This document shows positions 9,669 to 17,686 of a stretch of DNA of 64,000 nt, in pieces. The stretch's first letter is position 1; the number at the start of each line of letters is the position of its first letter. Made by a program: the position numbers and the translations under genes. A model generated the notes under the pieces. The model did not search any database. It was given only the letters and a program-made list of their open reading frames with translations, and was not told where the DNA came from. Source of the stretch: CAWEZN01 sp964498015 (GTDB taxonomy: Bacteria; Zixibacteria; MSB-5A5; GN15; PGXB01); contig CAZCFT010000002.1 in NCBI GenBank assembly GCA_964498015.1, positions 1 through 64,000 of the forward strand. Direction: 5' to 3'.

Positions 9669-9686
9669 TTGTCACAGACTTGTCAC
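9669..9686. promoter_or_regulatory. Pho-box-like direct repeat in the hemA leader
   Basis: TTGTCAC occurs at 9669-9675 and again at 9680-9686, a period of exactly 11 bp (TTGTCACAGACTTGTCAC). PhoB/OmpR-family regulators typically bind tandem half sites spaced by one helical turn, and TGTCA is the PhoB half-site core. The operon behind it encodes an OmpR-family regulator. Autoregulation of the heme operon through this site is an inference. Confidence 0.5.
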
Positions 9687-9699
9687 GGAAATGGGAAAT

Positions 9700-9717
9700 T
9701 TGTGAAATTTTTCGCAA
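9700..9717. promoter_or_regulatory. Rex-like redox operator upstream of hemA
   Basis: TTGTGAAATTTTTCGCAA matches the Rex operator TTGTGAA-N4-TTCACAA at 13 of 14 fixed positions and has the correct 18-bp layout. It covers the likely transcription start just downstream of a TATACT -10 element (minus strand, 9720-9725). Rex senses the NADH/NAD+ ratio and is known to control hemACD in Streptomyces. No rex gene lies in this window. Confidence 0.55.
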
Positions 9718-9780
9718 AAAGTATAATTTTGGTGAGTATTCGATATGGGTCAAATTTTTATAAAAAATCGGCGCTAATCA

Positions 9781-9795
9781 CAATACGCCGTATTG
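9781..9795. repeat. Perfect 15-bp palindrome between hemA and the tricorn gene
   Basis: CAATACG-C-CGTATTG is a perfect palindrome with a one-base centre. It lies in the hem promoter region about 55 bp upstream of the -10 element. It could be a protein-binding site. I recognise no regulator for it. Confidence 0.4.
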
Positions 9796-9800
9796 AATTG

Positions 9801-9837
9801 TCCCAAAGATGCTCTCAGTATGAAAGCATCTTTGGGA
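9801..9837 (-). terminator. Hairpin after the tricorn-like gene
   Basis: A 13-bp perfect stem (TCCCAAAGATGCT / AGCATCTTTGGGA) with an 11-base loop, starting 20 bases past the stop of the tricorn-like gene on the minus strand. No T tract follows in either direction, so it is either a U-less terminator or an RNA-stabilising end hairpin separating that gene from the heme operon. Confidence 0.55.
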
Positions 9838-9856
9838 ATGCCTAACAGCATAACTT

Positions 9857-12649
9857 CTACCTCGGCGTGGGCGGCGCAGGGCGCGGTGGTAGAATGCGAG
9901 GTTCCTCTTTTATTTTCTTGGTTAGATAATCTATCGCCTGTATTAGCTGATCGTCATATCCTTGAGCTACCCGCTCCGGAAGGTTTGTAACATCCATATC
10001 CGGTTCGACCCCAATATTTTCCATCACCCATTGGCCTTTGAGATTAAAAACGGTTCCCTCCGGCACGGTGTAATATCCACCGTCAAGAAGCGCGGGAAAC
10101 CCTCCAATACCTACGACGCCTCCCCAGGTTCGTTTCCCCATAAGCGGGCCAAGTTTGTTCTCCCTGAAGAAATAGGAGAAATAATCACCATCTGAACATG
10201 AGAATTCATTGCATAGAGTTATCATATGTGCTTTCAGACCATCTGGAGTAGGTTCGGTATTTCGGCCGACCCACTGCGCTTTGACCTCCTGACGCAACCT
10301 GTCCATTATCAGACCGGAAACAAAACCGCCGCCATTGTAGCGGACATCAATAATCAATCCATCTCGACGGCTCTGATTATAGAACATCTTCATGAATCGA
10401 ATCAGTCCAAAACCGCCCATATCGGGAATATGTATGTATCCGATTTTTCCCCCGGACACAGAATCAACATAATGCCTTCTCTCTTCTACCCAATTGTAGT
10501 ATCGGAGCATCTCTTCCGACTGAATCGGCTTGACTGTGACCTCCCGCGAACCGGTCATAGTCGGTTTGCTGTTGACAGTCAAGGAGATTGTTTTTCCTAT
10601 ATCATTTCCGGTCAGCGAGTACGGATCGACATTGCCGGTTAGTTCATGGCCATCGATGGCGAGAATATAATCGCCAGAATTGACATTGACTCCCGGCTCA
10701 GTAAGCGGCGAGCGGAGTTGGTTGTCCCAGTTCTCGCCTTTCAATATTCGTGAGATTCTTATTCTATTAGTCGCGTGGTCAGTTTCAAAATTGGCGCCTA
10801 ACAGGCCGATATTACTCGGCGAAACATCCGGACTTTCGCCGCCGCCGGTATAAGTATGAGAGCAACAGAGCTCGCCGAGCATCTCTCCAATAATATAGGT
10901 GAAATCATAGCGATTGGCGACATAGGGGAGAAGGGGCGCGTACCGGTCGTGCATCTTCTTCCAATCTACCCCATGAAGGTTGGGATCGTAGAAGAAGTCT
11001 CTTTCCATCCGCCAGACTTCGTCATACATCTGGCGATATTCAGCCTCATGGTCAACCAGCATTTCCATCTTGGAGAGGTCGAGCCGCGCATCGTCAAGTT
11101 CGGCCTTTTTGCTTGTCGCATCGGCAATGAAAAATTCATTTCCTTTTCGGAGCATTATTTTCTCTCGGCCTGCAGACATCGCATAATTAGTGATACCCGA
11201 GGCAAATTCGGAATCTTTCTTTTCCTTCAGGTCATATTTGTGGAGCACGTTTTCATCTTTTCCGATTTTACCTTCAAGGCCAGACATAGGGTATGAAAGA
11301 TAGAGAACCGCGCCCGATATGGCTGACACTCCGTCGTAATCTCCTGCCGGAAGATCGAAAGCAACCTGACGATCATATATACCGTCGAAATCGATTTTGA
11401 CCTCTACCGGCTTTTCCGCTTCACCCGCCTTCTTGTCGTCTTTCTTCTCTTCCTTTTTCTTCTCCGACTCTTTGCTCTCTTCTTTCAACGCTACTTCGTC
11501 ACTCTTTGGGGCAAAAGGGGATTTCTCATCGGCAGAAAGCAGAATCAAATATAGATTCGTTATCGATTTATTTATGAATTGAAATTCATAACTACCGAGC
11601 ATCGGATTGAAATTTCTCTCCGACATAAAGTACAAGTACTTTCCGTCGGGATCGAATGCCGGATAGTAATCGTTGGTATATCCCGGAGTTACTTGATGGA
11701 CCGCCTTATCGACGAATGAATATACGAATATGGCGGAAATCCCATTATCGAGGTCTTTTACATAGGCCAGAAATCGGCTATCCGGCGACCAAACATAGCG
11801 GCGGATCTGGTTTTGGGTAGATTTATCAATCTGATTTGTCTTCTTCGTATCCATGTCTATATAATAGAGGTTCATGTCTCTGTCCGAGAATGCGATCTTC
11901 TTGCTGTTGGGAGACCATTCAGGATTAAACCTCTTGCAATGCCCGTCGGTGGTAAAGCGGACCTTTTCCTTGCCGTCGTTTGAAACAAGATATATCTCAT
12001 CCTCACCTGTGCTGTCTGAAATCAGACTAATCCACTTACCGTCCGGCGACCAGCTTGGAGCGCTTTCCCGTGACGCCTGGAGATTCGTAAGATTGCGGGT
12101 GTTGCCCTCCTTGACCGGCACGGTGAAAATATCTCCGCGGGCGGCGAATGTGGCGCGTTTGCCGTCAGGAGAAATATCGAAATCCTGGATTTTGTCCGAA
12201 ACCTTTGCGAATTCAGGCCTGATAGTATGTCGATCCGTGATAAGATCAATAGCAACCTTATGCACCGTTTCTGAGGGAAGGTCCATCAGGTAGATAAATC
12301 CGCCATTCTCGAAGGCGATAGCATCCGCGCCGAGGCTTGGCCAGCGAACATCATATTCAGTAAATTGGGTAACCTGTCGAGTGGATTTGTCACCCAAATC
12401 ATAGCAATAGATATTAAGCTTGCCGGTGCGGTCGGAGTTGAAATAGATTCTATTTCCGAACCACATAGGCAAATTATCGGTCCCGATCCAATCAGTAATT
12501 TTTTCCGACTTATTTGCTTTCAAGTCGTAAATCCAAACATCCTGCGCCATTCCACCTTTGTATCTTTTCCACGTTCGAAAGTCGCGATAAATCGGGCAAT
12601 AGGCAACTTTAGAGCCATCAAAGGAAACAACATATTGGGGAAAGGCGCC
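9857..12649 (-). CDS. Tricorn-like S41 protease, N-terminus lost at assembly gap
   Basis: Large exported peptidase: beta-propeller repeats with SPDGK motifs, a Lys/Glu-rich linker, a helical core, a PDZ domain and a C-terminal S41 tail-protease domain. The nucleophile is the serine of CSDGD (Ser786 counted from the ATG at 12550). That ATG is internal: upstream codons in the same frame read VSFDGSKVAYCPIYRDFRT and TWKRYKGG, the conserved block preceding MAQDVWIYDL in this family. A TAA at 12650-12652 closes the frame inside the 55-bp sequence shared across the gap. Roughly 150 or more N-terminal residues, including any signal peptide, are missing, more likely through assembly than mutation. 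Confidence 0.9.
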   Translation of the reverse strand, partial: GAFPQYVVSFDGSKVAYCPIYRDFRTWKRYKGGMAQDVWIYDLKANKSEKITDWIGTDNLPMWFGNRIYFNSDRTGKLNIYCYDLGDKSTRQVTQFTEYDVRWPSLGADAIAFENGGFIYLMDLPSETVHKVAIDLITDRHTIRPEFAKVSDKIQDFDISPDGKRATFAARGDIFTVPVKEGNTRNLTNLQASRESAPSWSPDGKWISLISDSTGEDEIYLVSNDGKEKVRFTTDGHCKRFNPEWSPNSKKIAFSDRDMNLYYIDMDTKKTNQIDKSTQNQIRRYVWSPDSRFLAYVKDLDNGISAIFVYSFVDKAVHQVTPGYTNDYYPAFDPDGKYLYFMSERNFNPMLGSYEFQFINKSITNLYLILLSADEKSPFAPKSDEVALKEESKESEKKKEEKKDDKKAGEAEKPVEVKIDFDGIYDRQVAFDLPAGDYDGVSAISGAVLYLSYPMSGLEGKIGKDENVLHKYDLKEKKDSEFASGITNYAMSAGREKIMLRKGNEFFIADATSKKAELDDARLDLSKMEMLVDHEAEYRQMYDEVWRMERDFFYDPNLHGVDWKKMHDRYAPLLPYVANRYDFTYIIGEMLGELCCSHTYTGGGESPDVSPSNIGLLGANFETDHATNRIRISRILKGENWDNQLRSPLTEPGVNVNSGDYILAIDGHELTGNVDPYSLTGNDIGKTISLTVNSKPTMTGSREVTVKPIQSEEMLRYYNWVEERRHYVDSVSGGKIGYIHIPDMGGFGLIRFMKMFYNQSRRDGLIIDVRYNGGGFVSGLIMDRLRQEVKAQWVGRNTEPTPDGLKAHMITLCNEFSCSDGDYFSYFFRENKLGPLMGKRTWGGVVGIGGFPALLDGGYYTVPEGTVFNLKGQWVMENIGVEPDMDVTNLPERVAQGYDDQLIQAIDYLTKKIKEEPRILPPRPAPPTPR

Positions 12650-12674
12650 TTACCACAGCAGATAGTTCCTCTGT
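12620..12674. repeat. Left copy of a 55-bp contig-end duplication
   Basis: These 55 bases are identical to 12775-12829 and abut the N run directly. This is the pattern of two contigs that overlap by one assembler k-mer (k = 55) but were scaffolded with a placeholder gap. Confidence 0.9.
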
Positions 12675-12774
12675 NNNNNNNNNNNNNNNNNNNNNNNNNN
12701 NNNNNNNNNNNNNNNNNNNNNNNNNNNNNNNNNNNNNNNNNNNNNNNNNNNNNNNNNNNNNNNNNNNNNNNNNN
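12675..12774. other. Assembly gap of exactly 100 N
   Basis: A placeholder of unknown true length. Because both sides carry the same 55 bases, the real gap may be zero or the join may be wrong. The divergent genes on either side both lack secure N-termini. Confidence 0.97.
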
Positions 12775-12829
12775 AAAGGAAACAACATATTGGGGAAAGG
12801 CGCCTTACCACAGCAGATAGTTCCTCTGT
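12775..12829. repeat. Right copy of the 55-bp contig-end duplication
   Basis: Identical to 12620-12674. It contains the only available start (TTG at 12790) of the following cytochrome gene. Confidence 0.9.
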
Positions 12830-13533
12830 TAATTCTTTTTACGGCAGGGATTTTGGGATTATTCGTCGCCCGCTATTTCCTTGTGCCGAAATCTTTCGGC
12901 GAATATGGGCATTATCGGGCTGATGCGGTTGACGAAATCGCCGCATCCGAGGTATCTTTTGCGGGATATAAAGCCTGTCTCGATTGCCACGAAGATATTT
13001 ATGATCTCAAACAGGCGTCAAATCATAAGGGATTAGCTTGTGAGGTCTGTCATGGTCCTTGCGCGAAACATGTTAACGCGCCGGACGAATTCACGCCTCC
13101 CGCCCCGCGAACCCGCGACTTTTGCATCCTTTGTCACGGATATAATCTCTCTCGCCCATCCGGCTTTCCTCAAATTATCCCGGAATTACATAATCCCGGC
13201 AAGGTCTGTATGACATGTCACAATCCGCACAACCCGCTTCTGCCTCATCCTCCGGAAGACTGCAGCGCCTGCCATCGTGAAATCGCCAGCCGCAAAATGG
13301 TTTCTCATCATGCCACCCTGGCTTGCATAGATTGTCATATAGTGCCGCCTGATCATTGGAAAGATCCGCAGACCATAAGAGCTTGGAAGCCGACTAATCG
13401 GGAAGTGTGCGGAAAATGTCACGCCGAGGATGCCGAAAGCCCAAAGGAGATTCCCCGCATTGATCTCAACACACACGGCAAGCCTTATCTATGTTGGGAT
13501 TGCCACTACCCCCATTCCCCGGAGGCGAAGTGA
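12790..13533 (+). CDS. Membrane-anchored octaheme cytochrome c (Cbc/Qrc-type subunit)
   Basis: One N-terminal membrane anchor (about residues 10-32) followed by eight CxxCH heme sites: CLDCH, CEVCH, CILCH, CMTCH, CSACH, CIDCH, CGKCH and CWDCH. It is predicted to face the periplasm and pass electrons between the quinone pool and soluble carriers. It overlaps the iron-sulfur subunit start (TGATG) and is followed by an NrfD subunit, so the three form one membrane oxidoreductase. The start is uncertain: TTG at 12790 lies in the 55-bp gap duplication and has no ribosome site, but the anchor region looks complete, so few residues can be missing. Confidence 0.9.
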   Translation: MGKGALPQQIVPLLILFTAGILGLFVARYFLVPKSFGEYGHYRADAVDEIAASEVSFAGYKACLDCHEDIYDLKQASNHKGLACEVCHGPCAKHVNAPDEFTPPAPRTRDFCILCHGYNLSRPSGFPQIIPELHNPGKVCMTCHNPHNPLLPHPPEDCSACHREIASRKMVSHHATLACIDCHIVPPDHWKDPQTIRAWKPTNREVCGKCHAEDAESPKEIPRIDLNTHGKPYLCWDCHYPHSPEAK

Positions 13534-14306
13534 TGGATGACCAAAAAACCCAAATGGAACGTCGAGAGTTCCTGAATGCTTGCGCAAGGAAATTGCCCGA
13601 ATTCATAATGCTGTTTGCCGTTGTTGGCGGAGCCGAAATTCTCTCCGCGCAGGAAGAGCAGAAATACGACCCGAGCGGCCATAATTACGCCATGGGAATC
13701 GACATTCATAAATGTATTGGATGTGGACGGTGCGCCGATGCCTGCAAGAAAGAGAATAAAGTCCCGATAGAACCGCGTTACTTTAGAACCTGGGTTGAAC
13801 GATATATTATTCCGAGCGCCGGAGAAACGATTGTCGATAGCCCCGATGCCGGCATCGACGGGTTTCCTGAGCCGGATAAAGGAATGGATATCCTCCGTAC
13901 TTTTTTTGTTCCCAAATTATGCAATCACTGCGCCAGCCCGCCATGTGTCCAGGTCTGCCCGGTAGGAGCGACCTTTATTTCTCGAGACGGGGTCGTGTTG
14001 GTCGACGAGAAATACTGCGTCGGATGTCGCTACTGTATTCAGGCATGTCCTTATGGGGCACGATACCTTCACCCGATCAAAAAGGTCGCGGATAAGTGCA
14101 CTTTCTGTTATCACCGCATAACCAAAGGACTCCGTCCCGCTTGTGTTGAGGTCTGCCCTACTCAGGCGAGGGTGTTTGGAGAAGCAGGGGAACAGAGTAG
14201 TCCTCTTCGCCGATTCCTTAGGTTTAACGATGTGACAGTTCTTAAGCCGTCTCTCAATACATCGCCCAAAGTCTATTATGCCAATGCCGACGGAGAGGTA
14301 AGATAG
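13533..14306 (+). CDS. Four-cluster ferredoxin-like electron-transfer subunit (NrfC/DmsB type)
   Basis: 257 residues starting at the ATG of the TGATG overlap, preceded by GGAGG. A twin-arginine-like leader (RREFLNACARKLPEF) suggests Tat export. Four cysteine groups follow: CIGCGRCADAC, CNHCASPPCVQVC, CVGCRYCIQAC and CTFC...ACVEVC. Together they can hold four [4Fe-4S] clusters. It bridges the octaheme cytochrome and the NrfD quinone-binding subunit encoded on either side. No molybdopterin catalytic subunit is present. Confidence 0.93.
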   Translation: MDDQKTQMERREFLNACARKLPEFIMLFAVVGGAEILSAQEEQKYDPSGHNYAMGIDIHKCIGCGRCADACKKENKVPIEPRYFRTWVERYIIPSAGETIVDSPDAGIDGFPEPDKGMDILRTFFVPKLCNHCASPPCVQVCPVGATFISRDGVVLVDEKYCVGCRYCIQACPYGARYLHPIKKVADKCTFCYHRITKGLRPACVEVCPTQARVFGEAGEQSSPLRRFLRFNDVTVLKPSLNTSPKVYYANADGEVR

Positions 14307-14310
14307 GCCG

Positions 14311-15525
14311 ATGGAAACCGTAATTCTGGCTGTAATTGAGAAACTGCCGGGTGTGACCGGCTATATTTATCCCAATGAATATGAACTACACTGGGGACTA
14401 TTGATCGTACTCTACCCCTATCTGACCGGTCTTGTCGCCGGAGCCTTTATCCTCGCATCTCTGGAAAGGGTATTTAATGTAAAAGCTCTAATGCCGGTCT
14501 ATCGCCTTTCACTTCTCACCGCACTGTCCTTCCTGATTGTCGCCCCGCTTCCCCTGCTGGCCCATCTCGGTCACCCGGAGCGGGCTTTTGAGATGTTTCT
14601 CACCCCGCATACACAATCGGCAATGGCCATGTTCGGATTTGTCTATGCCTGGTACTTGATGGTCGTCCTGCTCCTGGAAATTTGGTTTGATTACCGGGCC
14701 AATATCGTCACTTGGTCAAAAGAAAAAAAAGGCTTGATAAAATATATCTATAAAATCCTCAGCCTCGGCGCGACGGATATATCAGAACCGGCCGTGCGCT
14801 TTGATGGGAAGATCGGCAAGATCATAACTATAATCGGTATTCCCTCTGCATTTCTGCTTCATGGTTATGTCGGTTTCATTTTCGGCTCGGTGAAAGCTAA
14901 CCCTTGGTGGAGCAGTGTTCTGATTCCCATTGTGTTCTTGTTCTCGGCGATTGTTTCCGGCATGGCGATGATGCTTCTGGTATACATGGTGACCACAATG
15001 TTTCGCTGGAAGCAGACGAATATGAAGTGCGTGAATAAATTGGCCGAATTCCTTTTATATGCCATCATTGTCGATTTCTCTCTCGAGTTGCTCGATTTTA
15101 TACACAGGCTGTATGAATCCGAGGAGTCGATTAACATTCTCTCGGAAATGATCTCTAATAGGCTCTTTATAAGCCTGATTATCTCCCAGATCGTTCTTGG
15201 AACCCTTATTCCCGTAATTTCGCTGGTCATGGGTCGATTCGGTAGATTTCCAGACGAGATGCGGCGGATGCTCTATTTGGTCGCCGGAGTATTGATCCAG
15301 GTCGGAATTTTCAGCACTCGATGGAACATAGTCATCGGGGGACAACTTTTCTCTAAAAGCCTGCGAGGTCTTACTGTTTACAAACTTGAATTGATGGGGG
15401 TAGAGGGGGTCTTCATGACCATGCTTCTTCTGCTATTGCCATTTTTGGCGCTCTTAATTCTGACCAAGATACTGCCGCCGTGGAACGAATCTGAGACGGA
15501 TATCGTCTTACCCCTTAAGACTTGA
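14311..15525 (+). CDS. NrfD/PsrC-type membrane subunit
   Basis: 404-residue polytopic protein with about ten membrane segments and the NrfD-family start (WGLLIVLYPYLTGLVAGAFI). It interacts with menaquinone and passes electrons to or from the ferredoxin-like subunit encoded four bases upstream. The order multiheme cytochrome, FeS protein, NrfD resembles the Geobacter Cbc4 arrangement and a Qrc complex without its large subunit. Likely role: menaquinol oxidation feeding a periplasmic cytochrome network. The direction of electron flow is inferred. Confidence 0.93.
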   Translation: METVILAVIEKLPGVTGYIYPNEYELHWGLLIVLYPYLTGLVAGAFILASLERVFNVKALMPVYRLSLLTALSFLIVAPLPLLAHLGHPERAFEMFLTPHTQSAMAMFGFVYAWYLMVVLLLEIWFDYRANIVTWSKEKKGLIKYIYKILSLGATDISEPAVRFDGKIGKIITIIGIPSAFLLHGYVGFIFGSVKANPWWSSVLIPIVFLFSAIVSGMAMMLLVYMVTTMFRWKQTNMKCVNKLAEFLLYAIIVDFSLELLDFIHRLYESEESINILSEMISNRLFISLIISQIVLGTLIPVISLVMGRFGRFPDEMRRMLYLVAGVLIQVGIFSTRWNIVIGGQLFSKSLRGLTVYKLELMGVEGVFMTMLLLLLPFLALLILTKILPPWNESETDIVLPLKT

Positions 15526-15903
15526 AGATTCAAATAAGTTTCATAGCGCCTCGTTTAATCAAATCACGGGATTTCGGGTTCATATCCTCATAATTCAAAA
15601 CCTATCATAAAGATAAAATTCTCTGGAAATGCTGTATCTGAGTATGTCGCTCACCAAGCATTCATCAATCAGCGTCCATTTTTTGTTGCGTTTGGCCGAT
15701 ATTTTGCGCAATTCTTGAGTAAGCCGGCTTATTTATGGGAATTAGAGGCCATTCATGCGATTTTTTTCACAAAGTCCGCATTTTCATACTTGACAAAAGG
15801 GACATTTTTGGTTACTTTAGGGTAAAATATATTTATGAAACCTTGATAGGCATTTGGAAATTACACGCCCTTTTGTATGCCAAATATAGATTCAGGAGAG
15901 ATT
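15526..15903 (+). other. Intergenic region with promoter for the seven-heme cytochrome
   Basis: 378 bases without a gene. I see no hairpin terminator after the NrfD stop. Near the right end are a sigma70-like promoter and the ribosome site AGGAGAG, three bases before the ATG at 15904. Confidence 0.6.
15790..15818 (+). promoter_or_regulatory. Sigma70-type promoter for the seven-heme cytochrome
   Basis: A perfect -35 TTGACA (15790-15795), 17 bp, then TACTTT (15813-15818). This gives a leader of about 78 nt before the ATG at 15904. Confidence 0.55.
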
Positions 15904-17022
15904 ATGAGAAGACGCTCATTCTGCGCTTTTGTGGGTTTATTGACCCTCCTGCTAACTGCCATGATTTCTTTCGCCGGCGATTTCACCGATCTCAATACTG
16001 GTCGGCAGTATATTCACCCCAGTCATGCAAAGGGGACCGCCCCACGCGCATTGGCCGCTGGAACCGGTGAAACATTCCATAATGGCGCGACTCTATATTG
16101 TTCACAATGCCATGTAATGCATGCCAGCCAGCAACATCCGAATACCGACCAGGCGCCTCCCGATCCCTTTGGCCCATATCCGCAAACCTTCGCTCAGGCG
16201 AAATTCCTTTTGAAGGCGACCGATCCGGTGTCCCTCTGTCTGGCCTGCCATGATAATGTCGCTGGGGTCCCTGATGTCGTCGGGGCTGATGTCAATGGTT
16301 TAAGCGAGCGCGCCGCCGGCCAATTTGAATCGCCTGGAACTGATAACCCGCGCGGCCACAAGCTTGATTATGGATTAGAGATAGGCGATTCGGAGCTTTG
16401 CATGAGATGCCATTTCGGAGGTACATTTGCCACAGCCTCTGTTACCTGTATTGACTGCCATAATCATCATGGTAATGACCGCCCGCGTAACCTCCAATGG
16501 GCGTCATATCCCGGAGGGGAACCTCAAATGGGGCTTTTCGAAGACCCCGCCAGCGCCGGAATGTCCAGATATGAGGCGGCCAATGTTGGCTATGGGACTA
16601 CCAATGATGATAACCTTCGCGAAGTGACTACCATATGCATCGATTGCCATCATGTTTTCACGGGCCAAAACTATAATGATCCTGACGGCAACGGGATTCA
16701 CAATCGCCACCCAAGCTATGATTCCGAAAGAGGAAGCGCAAACTTCATAGGTCAGGGAGCTGGTCAGGGGACAAGTGTCCCGGCCCATTGGGAAAGCGGC
16801 ACCGGATCTGGTTTCCTGACTACGGCAAGAGTTCGCTATGTCAACAATCTTGCTACCGATTTTACCTCTTCCAAAGTCATTGATGCCGACGTCAATGGTG
16901 TCTTCTGTCTTACCTGCCATAAGGCGCACGGTGGAACGTACGCTTTTGGCCTCGCTTGGGATCCCGCGTCAGGAGTGAATGGCGAAGGGTGTGACCAATG
17001 TCACGCGAAAACAGTTCCGTGA
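15904..17022 (+). CDS. Exported seven-heme cytochrome c
   Basis: Signal peptide at residues 1-24 (MRRRSFCAFVGLLTLLLTAM, cleavage near SFAGD). The mature chain has seven CxxCH sites: CSQCH, CLACH, CMRCH, CIDCH, CIDCH, CLTCH and CDQCH, several with extra histidines suited to bis-His ligation. The start at the second in-frame ATG is preferred because it follows AGGAGAG and begins the signal peptide. Spacing is loose and glycine-rich, as in paired-CXXCH proteins. It is a likely periplasmic or surface electron acceptor for the upstream NrfD complex (inference from adjacency). Its own promoter and the shared terminator make it a separate transcript. Confidence 0.9.
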   Translation: MRRRSFCAFVGLLTLLLTAMISFAGDFTDLNTGRQYIHPSHAKGTAPRALAAGTGETFHNGATLYCSQCHVMHASQQHPNTDQAPPDPFGPYPQTFAQAKFLLKATDPVSLCLACHDNVAGVPDVVGADVNGLSERAAGQFESPGTDNPRGHKLDYGLEIGDSELCMRCHFGGTFATASVTCIDCHNHHGNDRPRNLQWASYPGGEPQMGLFEDPASAGMSRYEAANVGYGTTNDDNLREVTTICIDCHHVFTGQNYNDPDGNGIHNRHPSYDSERGSANFIGQGAGQGTSVPAHWESGTGSGFLTTARVRYVNNLATDFTSSKVIDADVNGVFCLTCHKAHGGTYAFGLAWDPASGVNGEGCDQCHAKTVP

Positions 17023-17052
17023 TTTGATAATTTCCCTATTGGGAATTGAGAT

Positions 17053-17094
17053 AAAAAAGAGCCGCTCAGCTTTGAAGTTGAGCGGCTCTTTTTT
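17053..17094. terminator. Bidirectional intrinsic terminator
   Basis: A perfect 16-bp stem, AAAAAAGAGCCGCTCA / TGAGCGGCTCTTTTTT, with a 10-base loop. A-rich and T-rich flanks serve both the cytochrome on the plus strand and the RRM gene on the minus strand. Confidence 0.95.
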
Positions 17095-17163
17095 GCTTTT
17101 GGACAGATTTGTCCGGTATCTAATCCCCAATCGCATCGGATTTCCGAACCCGACTAACCAGAC

Positions 17164-17484
17164 TCAAAAACGGCGTCTGTTTCCGCTATATCCGCCTGAT
17201 CTGGAATCGCGGCGGCCGCCGCCTCCGCCGCTCCCGCCCTCTGTCCGCGGGCGTGCCTCGTTAACATTCAATGTCTGCCCATTCAGTTCAGTTCCGTTTA
17301 AGCCGGTGATGGCGGCCTGAGCCTCAGCCTTGTTGGACATTTCGACAAATCCGAATCCTCGTGGTTCGCCGCTGAATTTGTCCTTGATGACTGTCACTTT
17401 CGACACTTCTCCGAAACCTTCGAACACTTGACGAAGGTCACTTTCCTCGACATCACGTGCCAGATTGCCGACGTAGATATTCAT
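17164..17484 (-). CDS. RRM-type RNA-binding protein with Gly/Arg tail
   Basis: A single RNA-recognition motif: RNP2 is IYVGNL near residue 2 and RNP1 is RGFGFVEM in the middle. A C-terminal Gly/Arg-rich tail follows. The start is the ATG at 17484, which has GGAGAG at proper spacing. These small bacterial Rbp proteins resemble the cold-inducible RNA-binding proteins of cyanobacteria. Its transcript has an unusually long leader, which fits post-transcriptional or cold control (inference). Confidence 0.93.
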   Translation of the reverse strand: MNIYVGNLARDVEESDLRQVFEGFGEVSKVTVIKDKFSGEPRGFGFVEMSNKAEAQAAITGLNGTELNGQTLNVNEARPRTEGGSGGGGGRRDSRSGGYSGNRRRF

Positions 17485-17686
17485 TCCACTCTCCAAATTT
17501 GTTTATCCCTTGACGAATATTTTTCCCGCTTATTTCGCAATCGGGATAAACCGGTTATCGCGCGCCATTGCGCCATAATCTCCTGATTAAAATTTCTGAA
17601 GGTCGGCCCAGTTGTTGACGTGTGAATGATTGATTGATACAGACCTTAACGAAACCTATACAACCGGAGATTTACCATTTCATTAA
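17485..17686 (-). promoter_or_regulatory. Long leader of the RRM gene
   Basis: About 195 nt of transcribed, non-coding sequence is predicted between the promoter and the RRM start codon. No open frame of note lies inside. AU-rich stretches alternate with short GC-rich hairpin candidates such as ACCGGTT. Confidence 0.5.

Noticed and set aside
9748..9753. TTGACC (minus strand) as the -35 element of the heme operon
   Set aside because: It is 22 bp from the TATACT -10 candidate, which is too far for a sigma70 promoter. The promoter assignment is left as a -10 only.
10226..10642. A 138-codon plus-strand frame opposite the tricorn-like gene
   Set aside because: It lies opposite the PDZ and S41 domains and has no features of a real protein.
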